Source of the DNA: Candidatus Melainabacteria bacterium MEL.A1
GTDB taxonomy: Bacteria; Cyanobacteriota; Vampirovibrionia; Gastranaerophilales; Gastranaerophilaceae
Length of the DNA stretch: 64,000 bases
Assembly (NCBI GenBank): GCA_001765415.1
Contig: CP017245.1
Span: 1,054,001-1,118,000 of the forward strand
Direction of reading: 5' to 3'
Shown: positions 33,560 to 41,543 of the stretch, one piece after another
Numbering within the stretch: position 1 is the stretch's first letter
How the letters are laid out: each line of letters opens with the position of its first letter
The notes under the pieces: model-generated
Databases searched by the model: none
What the model was told of the DNA's origin: nothing
Seen by the model: the letters and a program-made list of their open reading frames with translations, nothing else
Program-made: the position numbers and the translations under genes

Positions 33560-34340
33560 TTTAGAACAAAGATATATTAATATGATACAAGATAATGTCA
33601 ATGTCGGCAAAACCAATGTCGGCATTGAGTTTATCTCGCTTGTTGCAGGACTTGTGGCTTTATGTTTCTTAATTTATCTCTGCGCAGATGGTATTTCAAA
33701 CCTCTTAATTGATAAAATATCAGTTGATACTCAACTTAAAATAGAAAAAACAATTTCAATAACTTCATCGAAACCTTATAAACTTAAAAATAAAGATGAA
33801 GAAAAAATCAAAAATTTGGAAAACATCCGAAACACAATTGTTGCACAAGACAAAAATTTACAAAATAAATCTAAATTTAATATCTACGAAACATCTAATG
33901 AGGAAATTAATGCGTTTGTATATCCTGACGGGTCTATCTATGTGACAAAAGGTTTGCTCGACAAAATAAATGACAACGAAATGTTAACATTTATAATAGC
34001 ACACGAACTCGGTCATTACGTACACAGAGATCACTTAAAAATGATAAGCAGACAAATAATTGTCTACACCATAAACTCAATTATTTCAGGTGGAAGCCAA
34101 ACAACCGACACAACAATTGGTAATATAAGTTCCTTGAATGAACTTAAACATTCAAGAAATCAAGAAAGAAACGCCGACAAATACGCCAACAAAATGGTTT
34201 ACAGAATTTATGGGAACAACAATGGAGCAATAAGATTTTTCCAATATTTGGAAAAAGAAGAAAAAGCTCCTGAGTTTATTCAATATTTTTCAACTCACCC
34301 ATCAACAAAACAACGACTTAAATTAATTCAAAATAAATAG
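33549..34340 (+). CDS. M48-family membrane metalloprotease
   Basis: A 263-residue protein with one membrane helix (about 24-46, EFISLVAGLVALCFLIYLCA) and a zinc peptidase domain: AHELGHYVHRDH carries HExxH, RNAD/ERNADKYANK supplies the third ligand Glu, and FSTHPSTKQRL is the family C-terminal motif. Related to HtpX/BepA/Oma1-type proteases of membrane-protein quality control. It overlaps the membrane YbjQ gene by 11 bases, strongly implying a joint function. Confidence 0.92.
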   Translation: MKNDLEQRYINMIQDNVNVGKTNVGIEFISLVAGLVALCFLIYLCADGISNLLIDKISVDTQLKIEKTISITSSKPYKLKNKDEEKIKNLENIRNTIVAQDKNLQNKSKFNIYETSNEEINAFVYPDGSIYVTKGLLDKINDNEMLTFIIAHELGHYVHRDHLKMISRQIIVYTINSIISGGSQTTDTTIGNISSLNELKHSRNQERNADKYANKMVYRIYGNNNGAIRFFQYLEKEEKAPEFIQYFSTHPSTKQRLKLIQNK

Positions 34341-34344
34341 CCGT

Positions 34345-35334
34345 TTAAACAGTATCTACAAGCTTTTTCGCAATTTGTAAAGCCTCATTAAATACATATT
34401 CATTTCTTAAAAAATCATCTCTATCAATATATTTAGAAACAATTTTTCTTGCAAATGTCCCAACCGCAATTCCATTGTACTTAATTCCGCATAAATGTGC
34501 TAATTCTGCGGTTTTTGAATTTGTACCGCCTGATAACATAATATAAACAGGTAATTTTGCATTTTGAACAATTTCTGCTGTAGCAATAGCCTGCAATGTT
34601 GTTTTGTAATCATCTTTTCCACCGCTCATAGGAAAACCGTCAGCCTGAACTATTGTCAAATAATCTTTCCTTTTCGCAATCATAGATTTGATTCGTTCAA
34701 TCATTTTTTCTTCCGACAAATGCCCACGTGCCGTGCAAATACTCAACATTCCATCATAAATTTTGTTAATATAATTCCATTTTTCAAAAACTTCTAAATC
34801 ATCTTCCCCCATCGCATGAAGTTCAATACAATCAATACCTTTTTCAATTAATTGAGGCAAAACTTCTTCCAAATCTTTGTTTTCAGAAATAAAAGAAATT
34901 GCATTGTGCGAACAAACAGAATAACATTTTCCACACCCGATACAACGAACAGCAAGTAATGGGCGAGGAGAATTCGTTTCCGTAGTTTCGTTTAAAGCAG
35001 GTTGTGAATGAACTATCATTTTACAATTTTTAATTGCTTTTTGCGGGCAAATTTCTTCACATTTATGACAACCAACACATTTTTCTCCATCAATACAGGC
35101 TTTTCTAACATGCGGATCGCCCTTAATCCCAACACTTACGCATAAAAAAGCATCCTTTCCTCTCAAACCTCTCTTTGCAGCATCAACAATTTCAGGTTTC
35201 GCAGACAAATCAAAAAATTTGCACCCCGCAGCAGAATAAAGCGCAACAAGTTTTTCAACCTCGATGGCATCCTCGTTTCCTGCGCCACAAACAAGTTTGA
35301 AACACTTATTACTTTTTAGCAATTCTTCTAACAT
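34345..35334 (-). CDS. ldpA: LdpA-like iron-sulfur protein
   Basis: A 329-residue protein with two 4Fe-4S motifs (CVGCHKCEEICP, CIGCGKCYSVCS), flanked by the parts typical of cyanobacterial LdpA: FKLVCGAGNEDAIEVEKLVALYSAAG at the start, and QADGFPMSGG, LPVYIMLSGGTN and YNGIAVGTFAR in the C-terminal domain. In cyanobacteria LdpA is a redox-sensing input to the circadian clock. This organism is presumably non-photosynthetic, so the ancestral role is likely redox sensing or an uncharacterised enzyme. Its ATG overlaps the stop of the serine-hydrolase gene (TAATG). The gene symbol is by family similarity. Confidence 0.8.
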   Translation of the reverse strand: MLEELLKSNKCFKLVCGAGNEDAIEVEKLVALYSAAGCKFFDLSAKPEIVDAAKRGLRGKDAFLCVSVGIKGDPHVRKACIDGEKCVGCHKCEEICPQKAIKNCKMIVHSQPALNETTETNSPRPLLAVRCIGCGKCYSVCSHNAISFISENKDLEEVLPQLIEKGIDCIELHAMGEDDLEVFEKWNYINKIYDGMLSICTARGHLSEEKMIERIKSMIAKRKDYLTIVQADGFPMSGGKDDYKTTLQAIATAEIVQNAKLPVYIMLSGGTNSKTAELAHLCGIKYNGIAVGTFARKIVSKYIDRDDFLRNEYVFNEALQIAKKLVDTV

Positions 35335-36518
35335 TAAAATACCATATTGTTATAAATAACTTGAGAAGCTTTTACAATAAATTCCTTACCCAGTGGTGAA
35401 TTGTGAGGGCGGTTCGCAAAAATTACAACTATATATTTTTTCCCGTTTGGTGCATAAACAATCCCAGCATCACCCAACATTTTACCAATATCGCCGGTTT
35501 TGTGCAAGAAAGTAGCACCGGCAGGTAATCCGGCTGCAATAAGACGATTGTTGTGAACATGCCCCATATAATCAAAGATTTTTTCTCGTGAACTGTTACT
35601 TAAGAACTTAGGGTTATCAATATTATAAAGAATTTGTGCCATATCTCTTGCAGTAGAATGATTTGTTCCGCCCAAATCAGGCAACCAAGTTTGTACATAA
35701 GTATGTTTCAAACCCCATTCTCTTAATGCAGAGTTTATATCTGTCATAGAACCCAAGCGAGCCATCAACATATTTGTTGCAGAATTATCAGACTCTGTAA
35801 TCATCATCCTTGCAAGTTTATCTATTGTATATGTTGAATTTGCAGCTCTAAATTGTAAACTACCAGAACCTTCTGTCCTATAATATTCTGTCAAAGGCAT
35901 TTCATCATAAATTGTAAGTTGATTTTTTTCAATAGACCTAAAAAGTTCAACCAAAACAGGTAGTTTGATAATACTTGCAGTTGGGAAAATTTCATCCGCA
36001 TTCATATCAACATAATTGCCTGTTTCATAATCCCATACATAAACTGACGGATGTATTGACGGATACATAGCGGCAAGATTTGACAATTGGCTTTCTAATC
36101 CTGACAATCTTGAACCTTCTGTCAATGTAGTCATTTCAGGTTTTTTTACATCTGCAGCCTCCAAAGATCTTTCGCCCATAAACCAATGGTTTGCAAGATA
36201 ATTTGAAGTCGGGAACAAAATCTGTTGATAATCAGCCTTAACATCTTTATAAGGAGTTGGATTAAACATCATTTTTGTAACTTTGTTAAATCCGACAGGT
36301 AAAATAGTTAATCCCAAAAGAGAAACAATAGCAACAGAAATAATTCTGTGAATAAAGTTATTTCGTTCAATTTTTTGAGAATTTGCAGTTCTTGTAGAAT
36401 GCGGTTTTGCAACTCTCACACCACTATTACCAGTATTTTCATACCTGTAATACCTGTTATCATAGTGATTAACCCTGTATAAATCCCTACCATATTGTCG
36501 TCTAGCTAATTCCGGCAT
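35334..36518 (-). CDS. Membrane-anchored class A beta-lactamase-like serine hydrolase
   Basis: About 394 residues: a Tyr/Arg/Asn-rich cytoplasmic tail (1-80), a membrane helix near 85-102 (HRIISVAIVSLLGLTILPVG), and a penicillin-binding-protein fold with SxxK (TASIIKLPV), SDN (TESDNSAT) and KTG (FLHKTGD). The omega-loop reads TWLPDLGGTN, so the general base Glu166 and Asn170 of true class A enzymes are replaced, arguing for a cell-wall peptidase or an inactive binder instead of an antibiotic hydrolase. The start at 36518 follows GGGAGG. Coupled to ldpA by a one-base overlap. Confidence 0.82.
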   Translation of the reverse strand: MPELARRQYGRDLYRVNHYDNRYYRYENTGNSGVRVAKPHSTRTANSQKIERNNFIHRIISVAIVSLLGLTILPVGFNKVTKMMFNPTPYKDVKADYQQILFPTSNYLANHWFMGERSLEAADVKKPEMTTLTEGSRLSGLESQLSNLAAMYPSIHPSVYVWDYETGNYVDMNADEIFPTASIIKLPVLVELFRSIEKNQLTIYDEMPLTEYYRTEGSGSLQFRAANSTYTIDKLARMMITESDNSATNMLMARLGSMTDINSALREWGLKHTYVQTWLPDLGGTNHSTARDMAQILYNIDNPKFLSNSSREKIFDYMGHVHNNRLIAAGLPAGATFLHKTGDIGKMLGDAGIVYAPNGKKYIVVIFANRPHNSPLGKEFIVKASQVIYNNMVF

Positions 36519-36640
36519 AAATAATTTTCCTCCCAAAGGGTCTTTAGTATCTCTATTTTACTTTACATTATTTCAAATGGCAAGTTAGTTTACATTTTTT
36601 TAAGATATAATAATAAAAGTAACTAAAGTAAATCAGATAC

Positions 36641-36676
36641 GAAGAAGCATAGATGCCAAGAGGCAAAGTCTGTTAC
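36641..36676 (+). repeat. Dispersed repeat R1 before the HIT gene
   Basis: GAAGAAGCATAGATGCC then AAGAGGCAAAGTCTGTTAC. The reading frame across it is open into the HIT gene (MPRGKVCYFY...), but the HIT start at 36701 has its own AAAGGAG, so the repeat is in the leader region. Confidence 0.75.
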
Positions 36677-36700
36677 TTTTATAAAAAAAGGAGAACTAAA

Positions 36701-37012
36701 ATGTCAGAAGATTGTATTTTTTGTAAAATTATTAACGGAGATTTTAACACAGAATTTGTTTACGAAAATGAATATGTCGTAGTTTTCAAGGATATTAACC
36801 CAAAAGCTCCAATTCATTTGTTAGTTGTTCCAAAAACTCACGTTGCATCGTTAAATGAACTTGAAGACAAAAATTTGATGGCGGAATTATTGATGGCTGT
36901 CAAAGAAACTACTAAAAAAATTGGTTTAAAATCATACAAAACCTTAATCAACACAGGAAAAGAAGCCGGACAAGAAGTTTTTCACCTTCACGTTCATATA
37001 TTAGGGGAATAA
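36701..37012 (+). CDS. HIT-family nucleotide hydrolase
   Basis: A 103-residue histidine-triad protein of the HINT/PKCI branch: CIFCKIINGD zinc-like start, FKDINPKAPIHLLVVPKTH and the catalytic FHLHVHILGE (HxHxH). HINT enzymes hydrolyse adenosine 5'-phosphoramidates. AAAGGAG lies before ATG at 36701; an upstream in-frame ATG at 36653 belongs to a dispersed repeat. Confidence 0.94.
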   Translation: MSEDCIFCKIINGDFNTEFVYENEYVVVFKDINPKAPIHLLVVPKTHVASLNELEDKNLMAELLMAVKETTKKIGLKSYKTLINTGKEAGQEVFHLHVHILGE

Positions 37013-37091
37013 GTTATAGGACTATATAGGTTTAATATCTTATTACCTTATCGCCCTATTATCTTAATACATTTATTAACTCCAAATTTTA

Positions 37092-37100
37092 TGCTACAAT
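37092..37100 (+). promoter_or_regulatory. Extended -10 of speE
   Basis: TGC-TACAAT, 31 bases before the speE start. Confidence 0.55.
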
Positions 37101-37131
37101 CGTATTGCTTATTTTAAATAAAGGAGAAAAA

Positions 37132-37983
37132 ATGAAAAACGGAATAGAAAATGGTTACTACCACGAAATCACGCCTTCCGGCTATGGAATTGCAATAAAA
37201 GCAGGAAAAGTTTTGTTTTCAAAACAATCTGATTTCCAAAAAGTCGAAATCTTTGAATCAGAATCTTCACTCGGCAGAGTTCTTACTCTTGATGACTTGA
37301 TGATGACTACAGAAGGTGATGAATATCATTACCACGAAATGATTGCACATATTCCTATGATGCAACACAAAAACCCAGAGAGCGTTCTTGTAATTGGCGG
37401 TGGCGATGGCGGAACCGTTAGAGAAGTTCTAAAACACAAAACCGTTAAAAAAGTTGTTCTATGCGAAATCGACGGAATGGTTATTGATTCTTGTAAAGAA
37501 TTTCTTCCAACAATTTCTTGCGGATTGTCTGATCCTCGAGTAGAAATTAAAGTTGAAGATGCTATTGAATTTATTAAAGATAAAAAGAATGAATACGATA
37601 TCGTGTTAATTGATTCAACAGACCCAATCGGACCGGGAGAAGGATTATTCACTGATGAATTTTATACAAATGTAAAAAATTCATTAAAAGAAGGTGGCAT
37701 TATGGTTGCTCAATCAGAATCCCCATTCGCACAAAAAGAATCTGTTCAAAAAATGTACAAGTTACTTAAAAGAGTTTTCCCAATCTGCTCAACATACACT
37801 TCAAATATTCCAACATATCCTGGTGGATATTGGGCTTGGGCTTTTTGCTCTAAAACAGTTGAACCTTTGTCATATTTTGCAGAAGACAGATACGAAGATA
37901 TCGTAAAAACTTGTAAAATATACAACAGAGATTATCACAATGCACGTTTTGCATTACCAAATTATTTAAAAGAGCTTTTATAA
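37132..37983 (+). CDS. speE: Spermidine synthase
   Basis: A 283-residue aminopropyltransferase making spermidine from putrescine and decarboxylated S-adenosylmethionine. The family signature is VLVIGGGDGGTVREVLKH (about 80-97), with DSTDPIGPGEGLFTDEFY supplying the catalytic Asp and YPGGYWAW near the end. The start at 37132 follows AAAGGAG. Monocistronic, with an extended -10 promoter and a strong terminator. Confidence 0.96.
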   Translation: MKNGIENGYYHEITPSGYGIAIKAGKVLFSKQSDFQKVEIFESESSLGRVLTLDDLMMTTEGDEYHYHEMIAHIPMMQHKNPESVLVIGGGDGGTVREVLKHKTVKKVVLCEIDGMVIDSCKEFLPTISCGLSDPRVEIKVEDAIEFIKDKKNEYDIVLIDSTDPIGPGEGLFTDEFYTNVKNSLKEGGIMVAQSESPFAQKESVQKMYKLLKRVFPICSTYTSNIPTYPGGYWAWAFCSKTVEPLSYFAEDRYEDIVKTCKIYNRDYHNARFALPNYLKELL

Positions 37984-38002
37984 GTTTCTAAATAAATATA
38001 GG

Positions 38003-38037
38003 AAAAAGCATAGAAGGAAAAACTTTCTATGCTTTTT
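38003..38037 (+). terminator. Terminator of speE
   Basis: AAAAAGCATAGAA (38003-38015) and TTCTATGCTTTTT (38025-38037), 13-bp perfect stem, T-rich tail. Confidence 0.9.
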
Positions 38038-38070
38038 ATTTTGTAGTTTATACTGAGAGGTATTTATATT

Positions 38071-38451
38071 TTAAATTTCTTTTGCCATAATTTCAATTTC
38101 ATTATTATCCGGATCTTTCAAAAATGCAATATACATATTAACTTCCGGCATAAAATATGGTTCATAAAGATACTTATAACCTAATTTTTCCATCCTTAAC
38201 GTAAAATCACTCATTTTATCAAGTTCAAAAGCCAAATGTCCGAACGCATTTCCGTTTTCGTAACCGTTTGCCGGAGTTTCTTTGTTATAAGTCATTTCAA
38301 TTTGAGTTTGACCATCTTCATCACTCAAATAATACAAAGTGCAATCATCCAACTCAACTTCACCGGTTTTATTCATATCAAGTAATTCTGTGTAAAACCT
38401 CATTGATTTTTCAATGTCTTTAACCCTTATCATTATATGCACAAATTTCAT
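38071..38451 (-). CDS. Glyoxalase I-like VOC-family protein
   Basis: A 126-residue protein of the vicinal-oxygen-chelate fold closest to lactoylglutathione lyase: HIMIRVKDIEKSMRFYTELL, IEMTYN, NAFGHLAFEL and FLKDPDNNEIEIM carry the two His and two Glu metal ligands. It probably detoxifies methylglyoxal adducts, but VOC specificity is hard to call. AAAGGG precedes the ATG. Confidence 0.85.
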   Translation of the reverse strand: MKFVHIMIRVKDIEKSMRFYTELLDMNKTGEVELDDCTLYYLSDEDGQTQIEMTYNKETPANGYENGNAFGHLAFELDKMSDFTLRMEKLGYKYLYEPYFMPEVNMYIAFLKDPDNNEIEIMAKEI

Positions 38452-38467
38452 ATTTTCCCTTTCTTAT

Positions 38468-39595
38468 CTAATCCACATGTGATTGTATTCCATTAGACGT
38501 ATTTTTGTCAATTTCTATAACATGTCTTATTATTGTATGTGCCATCAATAACAAATACGGATTAATCTCGTTTGTATTCCCCATATTAATTTTTGCTTGA
38601 GGCTTTTCTTGACCTTCATTCACTGTTGTTTGAGAACTTGTTTCAAAAGACAAAACCGACTCCATTGAATAATGTTTTTCATCATTCTCAATTCGCATCA
38701 TCAATTCATCTTTTGGAAATTCTTTAACACACTCAATATTTACATGAACAGAATTTGAGCTTTCCAAAATCAATGTCGCAGTAACATTTCCATAATTTAA
38801 AGTTGTTATTGTAATAACCAAAATACTGTCAGAACCATCCGAATTTTGCCCTGCTTCAATTTCCAAATCAAACCCAACACCTTCCTGCAATGGCAACCAC
38901 GGAAGGTATAAAAGCATCAAAAGTTTCATTGTTTGCACAGAATCGTTTTGTGAAGCAGCTGCAATGCTTGCATTTATCAACTTGGCAGTGTCTTTGAGTT
39001 GAGTTAAATCAGTAATCCCTAATTTCGCAGAATTTGCCATTGTTGTAATAAGTTTTGCAATAGCATCTTTCCCGTTTGTTTCAATCATTTGGGCAACTTG
39101 AGATAAGTTTATCAAACCGTTTGACGAAATAGCTAAGTTCCTCAAAGTACTTTGCAATTGACTTAAAACCGCCTTGTTGCCTGTTAACAAAATATTTTGT
39201 GCTTCTGTTAGCGACAAACCTTGTAATTGAGCAAGAATTTGCGCTTGAGTTTGTGACATAGCATTTCTTTGCATATTAACTTGATTTGCAAAACGTTGAT
39301 TGAGTTGAGCTAGAGTAATGTTACGTTGTAACATGTAAACTAATTCGTTCATATTTTTAGGCAAATTCATCATATCTTTTACAAAAACAGATTGATCACT
39401 CCCTCCCATATTCCCCATTTGTGGAGTTGGAGAACTAGGAACAGTCGGCTTCGGAGCATTCGCAGCTTGCGGTGTTGGAGATGGAGTAAAAGATGACTGA
39501 GCAGGCTGATTTTGTGGCATTTGCCGTTGTGCATTAAGTGCCTGATAATTTACAAATTTAGAAATCATTCGACCTAAATTATTTATATCTGCCAT
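38468..39595 (-). CDS. Unknown Gln/Asn-rich protein
   Basis: A 375-residue protein of unknown function. Residues 15-75 are disordered and rich in Gln, Pro and Ser (PTPQAANAPKPTVPSSPTPQ), 80-210 are helical with many Gln/Asn/Leu, and 225-320 form a probable beta domain (LPWLPLQEGVGFDLEIEAG, ILVITITTLNYGNVTATLIL) faintly like the C-terminal domain of flagellar hook-length protein FliK; I regard that as weak. No signal peptide. TATAAT (39603-39608) ends seven bases before the ATG with no Shine-Dalgarno, so the mRNA may be leaderless. Confidence 0.6.
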   Translation of the reverse strand: MADINNLGRMISKFVNYQALNAQRQMPQNQPAQSSFTPSPTPQAANAPKPTVPSSPTPQMGNMGGSDQSVFVKDMMNLPKNMNELVYMLQRNITLAQLNQRFANQVNMQRNAMSQTQAQILAQLQGLSLTEAQNILLTGNKAVLSQLQSTLRNLAISSNGLINLSQVAQMIETNGKDAIAKLITTMANSAKLGITDLTQLKDTAKLINASIAAASQNDSVQTMKLLMLLYLPWLPLQEGVGFDLEIEAGQNSDGSDSILVITITTLNYGNVTATLILESSNSVHVNIECVKEFPKDELMMRIENDEKHYSMESVLSFETSSQTTVNEGQEKPQAKINMGNTNEINPYLLLMAHTIIRHVIEIDKNTSNGIQSHVD

Positions 39596-39722
39596 AGATT
39601 TTATTATACTGATTTTTTCAAGAATGTCCAGTAGGGTGTACGTACACAGCCCATCAGAGCAATATTATTGAATTACCAGTTTAATAACGTTTCTGCTTTT
39701 AATATTTTATTAACAAAAAAAT

Positions 39723-39767
39723 AAATCCCCATATATTACTATTTAATACTTATACCTAAAGGGGATT
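39723..39767 (+). other. Large-loop inverted repeat upstream of the 102-residue protein
   Basis: AAATCCCC (39723-39730) and GGGGATT (39761-39767) followed by ATTTT. Also in this gap is a 12-bp perfect palindrome GTGTACGTACAC (39636-39647), related to the CTACGTGCGTAGC repeats. No gene is visible between 39596 and 39825. Confidence 0.4.
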
Positions 39768-39825
39768 ATTTTATATCGAAAAAGCTTTACAATTTACATA
39801 TAACATATTTGTGGAGTAATTTATC

Positions 39826-40134
39826 ATGCTAATGGGAAATGATTGCCATGATTGCGGTAAGCACAATCGTTTGGAAATGAAAAATGTAAATAAAGATATT
39901 CTTGCGTGGCTTGAAGATATTGTTGATGAAAATAATAGCCGTATCGAAAAAAAAGAATGGAAAAGTAAATATAACAGTTATGTTGTGTATGATTACGAGC
40001 CATTCTGTACCGACGGATTTGAGGTAAACCTTGTGATTACATCATATAATGCTGCGTATTTGAACTTTATTAAATATTTGTATGACGAAAAAATCAGTAC
40101 AATTGAATATTTAAACAGTTGTATTGGGGTATAA
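39826..40134 (+). CDS. Unknown 102-residue protein
   Basis: No family recognised. CHDCGKH near the N-terminus could bind metal, the rest is a small alpha/beta domain with DILAWLEDIVDENNSRIEKKEW and EVNLVITSYNAAYLNFIKYLYDEK. GGAG lies ten bases before the ATG. It is followed by a strong terminator and stands alone, so it is likely a real small gene. Confidence 0.6.
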   Translation: MLMGNDCHDCGKHNRLEMKNVNKDILAWLEDIVDENNSRIEKKEWKSKYNSYVVYDYEPFCTDGFEVNLVITSYNAAYLNFIKYLYDEKISTIEYLNSCIGV

Positions 40135-40137
40135 GTA

Positions 40138-40174
40138 AAAACAGACCGGCTTAATAATTAAACCGGTCTGTTTT
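40138..40174. terminator. Bidirectional terminator
   Basis: AAACAGACCGG and CCGGTCTGTTT arms with an AT-rich loop, T-runs on both sides; serves the 102-residue gene and the convergent zinc-ribbon gene. Confidence 0.85.
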
Positions 40175-40192
40175 GTTATTTTAGAATTAATT

Positions 40193-40468
40193 TTATGCTT
40201 CGTGTTCTTTTGTAAAGCAATCTTTGCAATAGACTTCTTTTCCTGGAATAGGTTTGAATGGAACTTGAGTTTGCGCACCGCATTTAGAACAAACAGCATC
40301 ATACATTTTTCTTTTTCTTCTGTTGTTGTTTCTGCGAGCTTTTCTGCATTCCGGACATCTTTTTGGCTTGTTAACCAAACCTTTTTCCGCATAGAATTCT
40401 TGTTCACCTGCAGTGAAAATAAATTCTGCGCCGCAATCTTCACATACAAGTTTTTCATCTTGGTACAT
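40193..40468 (-). CDS. Double zinc-ribbon protein (CxxC-x17-CxxC type)
   Basis: A 91-residue protein with two zinc-binding modules. The first has CEDCG and CPECR around residues 9-40 (zf-trcl type); the second has CSKCG and CKDC separated by 17 residues, with the diagnostic VPFKPIPGKEVYC. Between them lies a very basic stretch (RKARRNNNRRKRK). Such proteins are common in Candidate-phylum and gut genomes; nucleic-acid binding is likely from the basic linker but no function is known. AGGAG precedes the ATG. Confidence 0.85.
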   Translation of the reverse strand: MYQDEKLVCEDCGAEFIFTAGEQEFYAEKGLVNKPKRCPECRKARRNNNRRKRKMYDAVCSKCGAQTQVPFKPIPGKEVYCKDCFTKEHEA

Positions 40469-40587
40469 TTGTCTTCTCCTAATTTAAGTGGTACTTTAAA
40501 GAAACCTTTTGCAAAATTCCTTTAGCTCCTTTTATTATACACATTTTTAAAAAATATGCAATAGGGTAGCCCTCTGTGACTGGAATT

Positions 40588-40695
40588 AGATGTATAGATG
40601 CGCAGAGGCGAAGATGCAAAGTCTGCATTAGAGAATGTAATAACTTTTCTGACAAAGTCTTTTCACGTTTCACTTCTTACTTTTCACTCAAAAAA
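40588..40695 (+). repeat. Solo R1+R2 repeat pair (pilin-leader remnant)
   Basis: R1 (40588-40626, GATGCG...GATGCAAAGTCTGC) is followed by R2 (40651-40695, GTCTTTTCACGTTTCACTTC then TACTTTTCACTCAAAAAA). The same order precedes both pilin cores, but no pilin follows here. TAGCCCTCTGTG at 40567-40578 is the complement of 19858-19869, another repeat of the second pilin leader. Confidence 0.7.
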
Positions 40696-40727
40696 CCTTA
40701 TCGCCTTCTTTGAACATGTCTAAATGT

Positions 40728-41486
40728 CTATTTATTATTCACACCATAACCAAACATCGCAAAATCATATTTTATCGGGTCATTCATATCAAATTTTTTC
40801 AAGTTTTCTGTTATTTCTATTACAGATTTAAAATCATTTGACTTTCTTGTCAACAAGCCCATATCTCTTGAAAGCCTTGCGACATGTGTATCTAATGGAA
40901 TTAACAATTCTGACGGCTTCATAAAATGCCAAATTCCTAAATCTACAGGGCTTTTTCTTATCATCCATCTTAAAAACATACACATTCTTTTCATTGCACC
41001 GCCGTTTTGTGGGTTCGGTATCATAAAACGACATCCCTGTCCTGATGTATCTGAAAACTTTGAATAAAAATAGTCACAAATCGGTTGAAAATCAATATAA
41101 CCATTTGGTTGTTTTGAATTTTTGTAACCGTATTCAAACAATTTTTCTAATCCACCGTCTTTTTCGTATAAATTTTTTAAGATACAAAAAATTTCTGCAA
41201 AATCTTGTGTTGTCCCAAATCTATAATTAAAATCTTTCAAATTTTTCGGTTCAAAATTCAAAATAAAATTATACGGCTCATTTTCTGCAATATCAAATAA
41301 CTCATTCAATTTTTTGGTAAAAACTTTTCTATTTCCATATGCCAACAAAGAGGCAATAAAACCTGAAATCTCGCAATCTTCTTTCGTTTTATTAAATTTA
41401 TGCGGAAATTGAACAGGATCATCTTTTATAAAATCAATAGTTTCGTATTTTTGAGCAAGTTCATCAATTTCAAGTTTTGTTATCAT
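40728..41486 (-). CDS. TIGR02757 (DUF2400) family protein
   Basis: A 252-residue conserved hypothetical protein. Family features include FPHKF, EISGFIASLLAYGNRKVF, the central CKRMCMFLRWMIRK-like block (here MKRMCMFLRWMIRKSPVDLGIW) and LLIPLDTHVARLSRDMGL. The helix-hairpin layout resembles HhH/endonuclease III-like DNA glycosylases, and DTH could be functional, but no activity is known to me. No Shine-Dalgarno is clear. Confidence 0.85.
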   Translation of the reverse strand: MITKLEIDELAQKYETIDFIKDDPVQFPHKFNKTKEDCEISGFIASLLAYGNRKVFTKKLNELFDIAENEPYNFILNFEPKNLKDFNYRFGTTQDFAEIFCILKNLYEKDGGLEKLFEYGYKNSKQPNGYIDFQPICDYFYSKFSDTSGQGCRFMIPNPQNGGAMKRMCMFLRWMIRKSPVDLGIWHFMKPSELLIPLDTHVARLSRDMGLLTRKSNDFKSVIEITENLKKFDMNDPIKYDFAMFGYGVNNK

Positions 41487-41543
41487 ACCAAAACACTAGC
41501 ACGGATTAGAAATCTGCGCAACAAAATATACTTTTAAAATAAC

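Noticed and set aside
34345..35334. Taking LdpA as evidence of a circadian clock or photosynthesis
   Set aside because: No kai, phycobilisome or photosystem genes are in the window; only the family membership is supported.
36653..36700. N-terminal extension of the HIT protein (MPRGKVCYFY)
   Set aside because: It is a translated copy of dispersed repeat R1; AAAGGAG marks the start at 36701.
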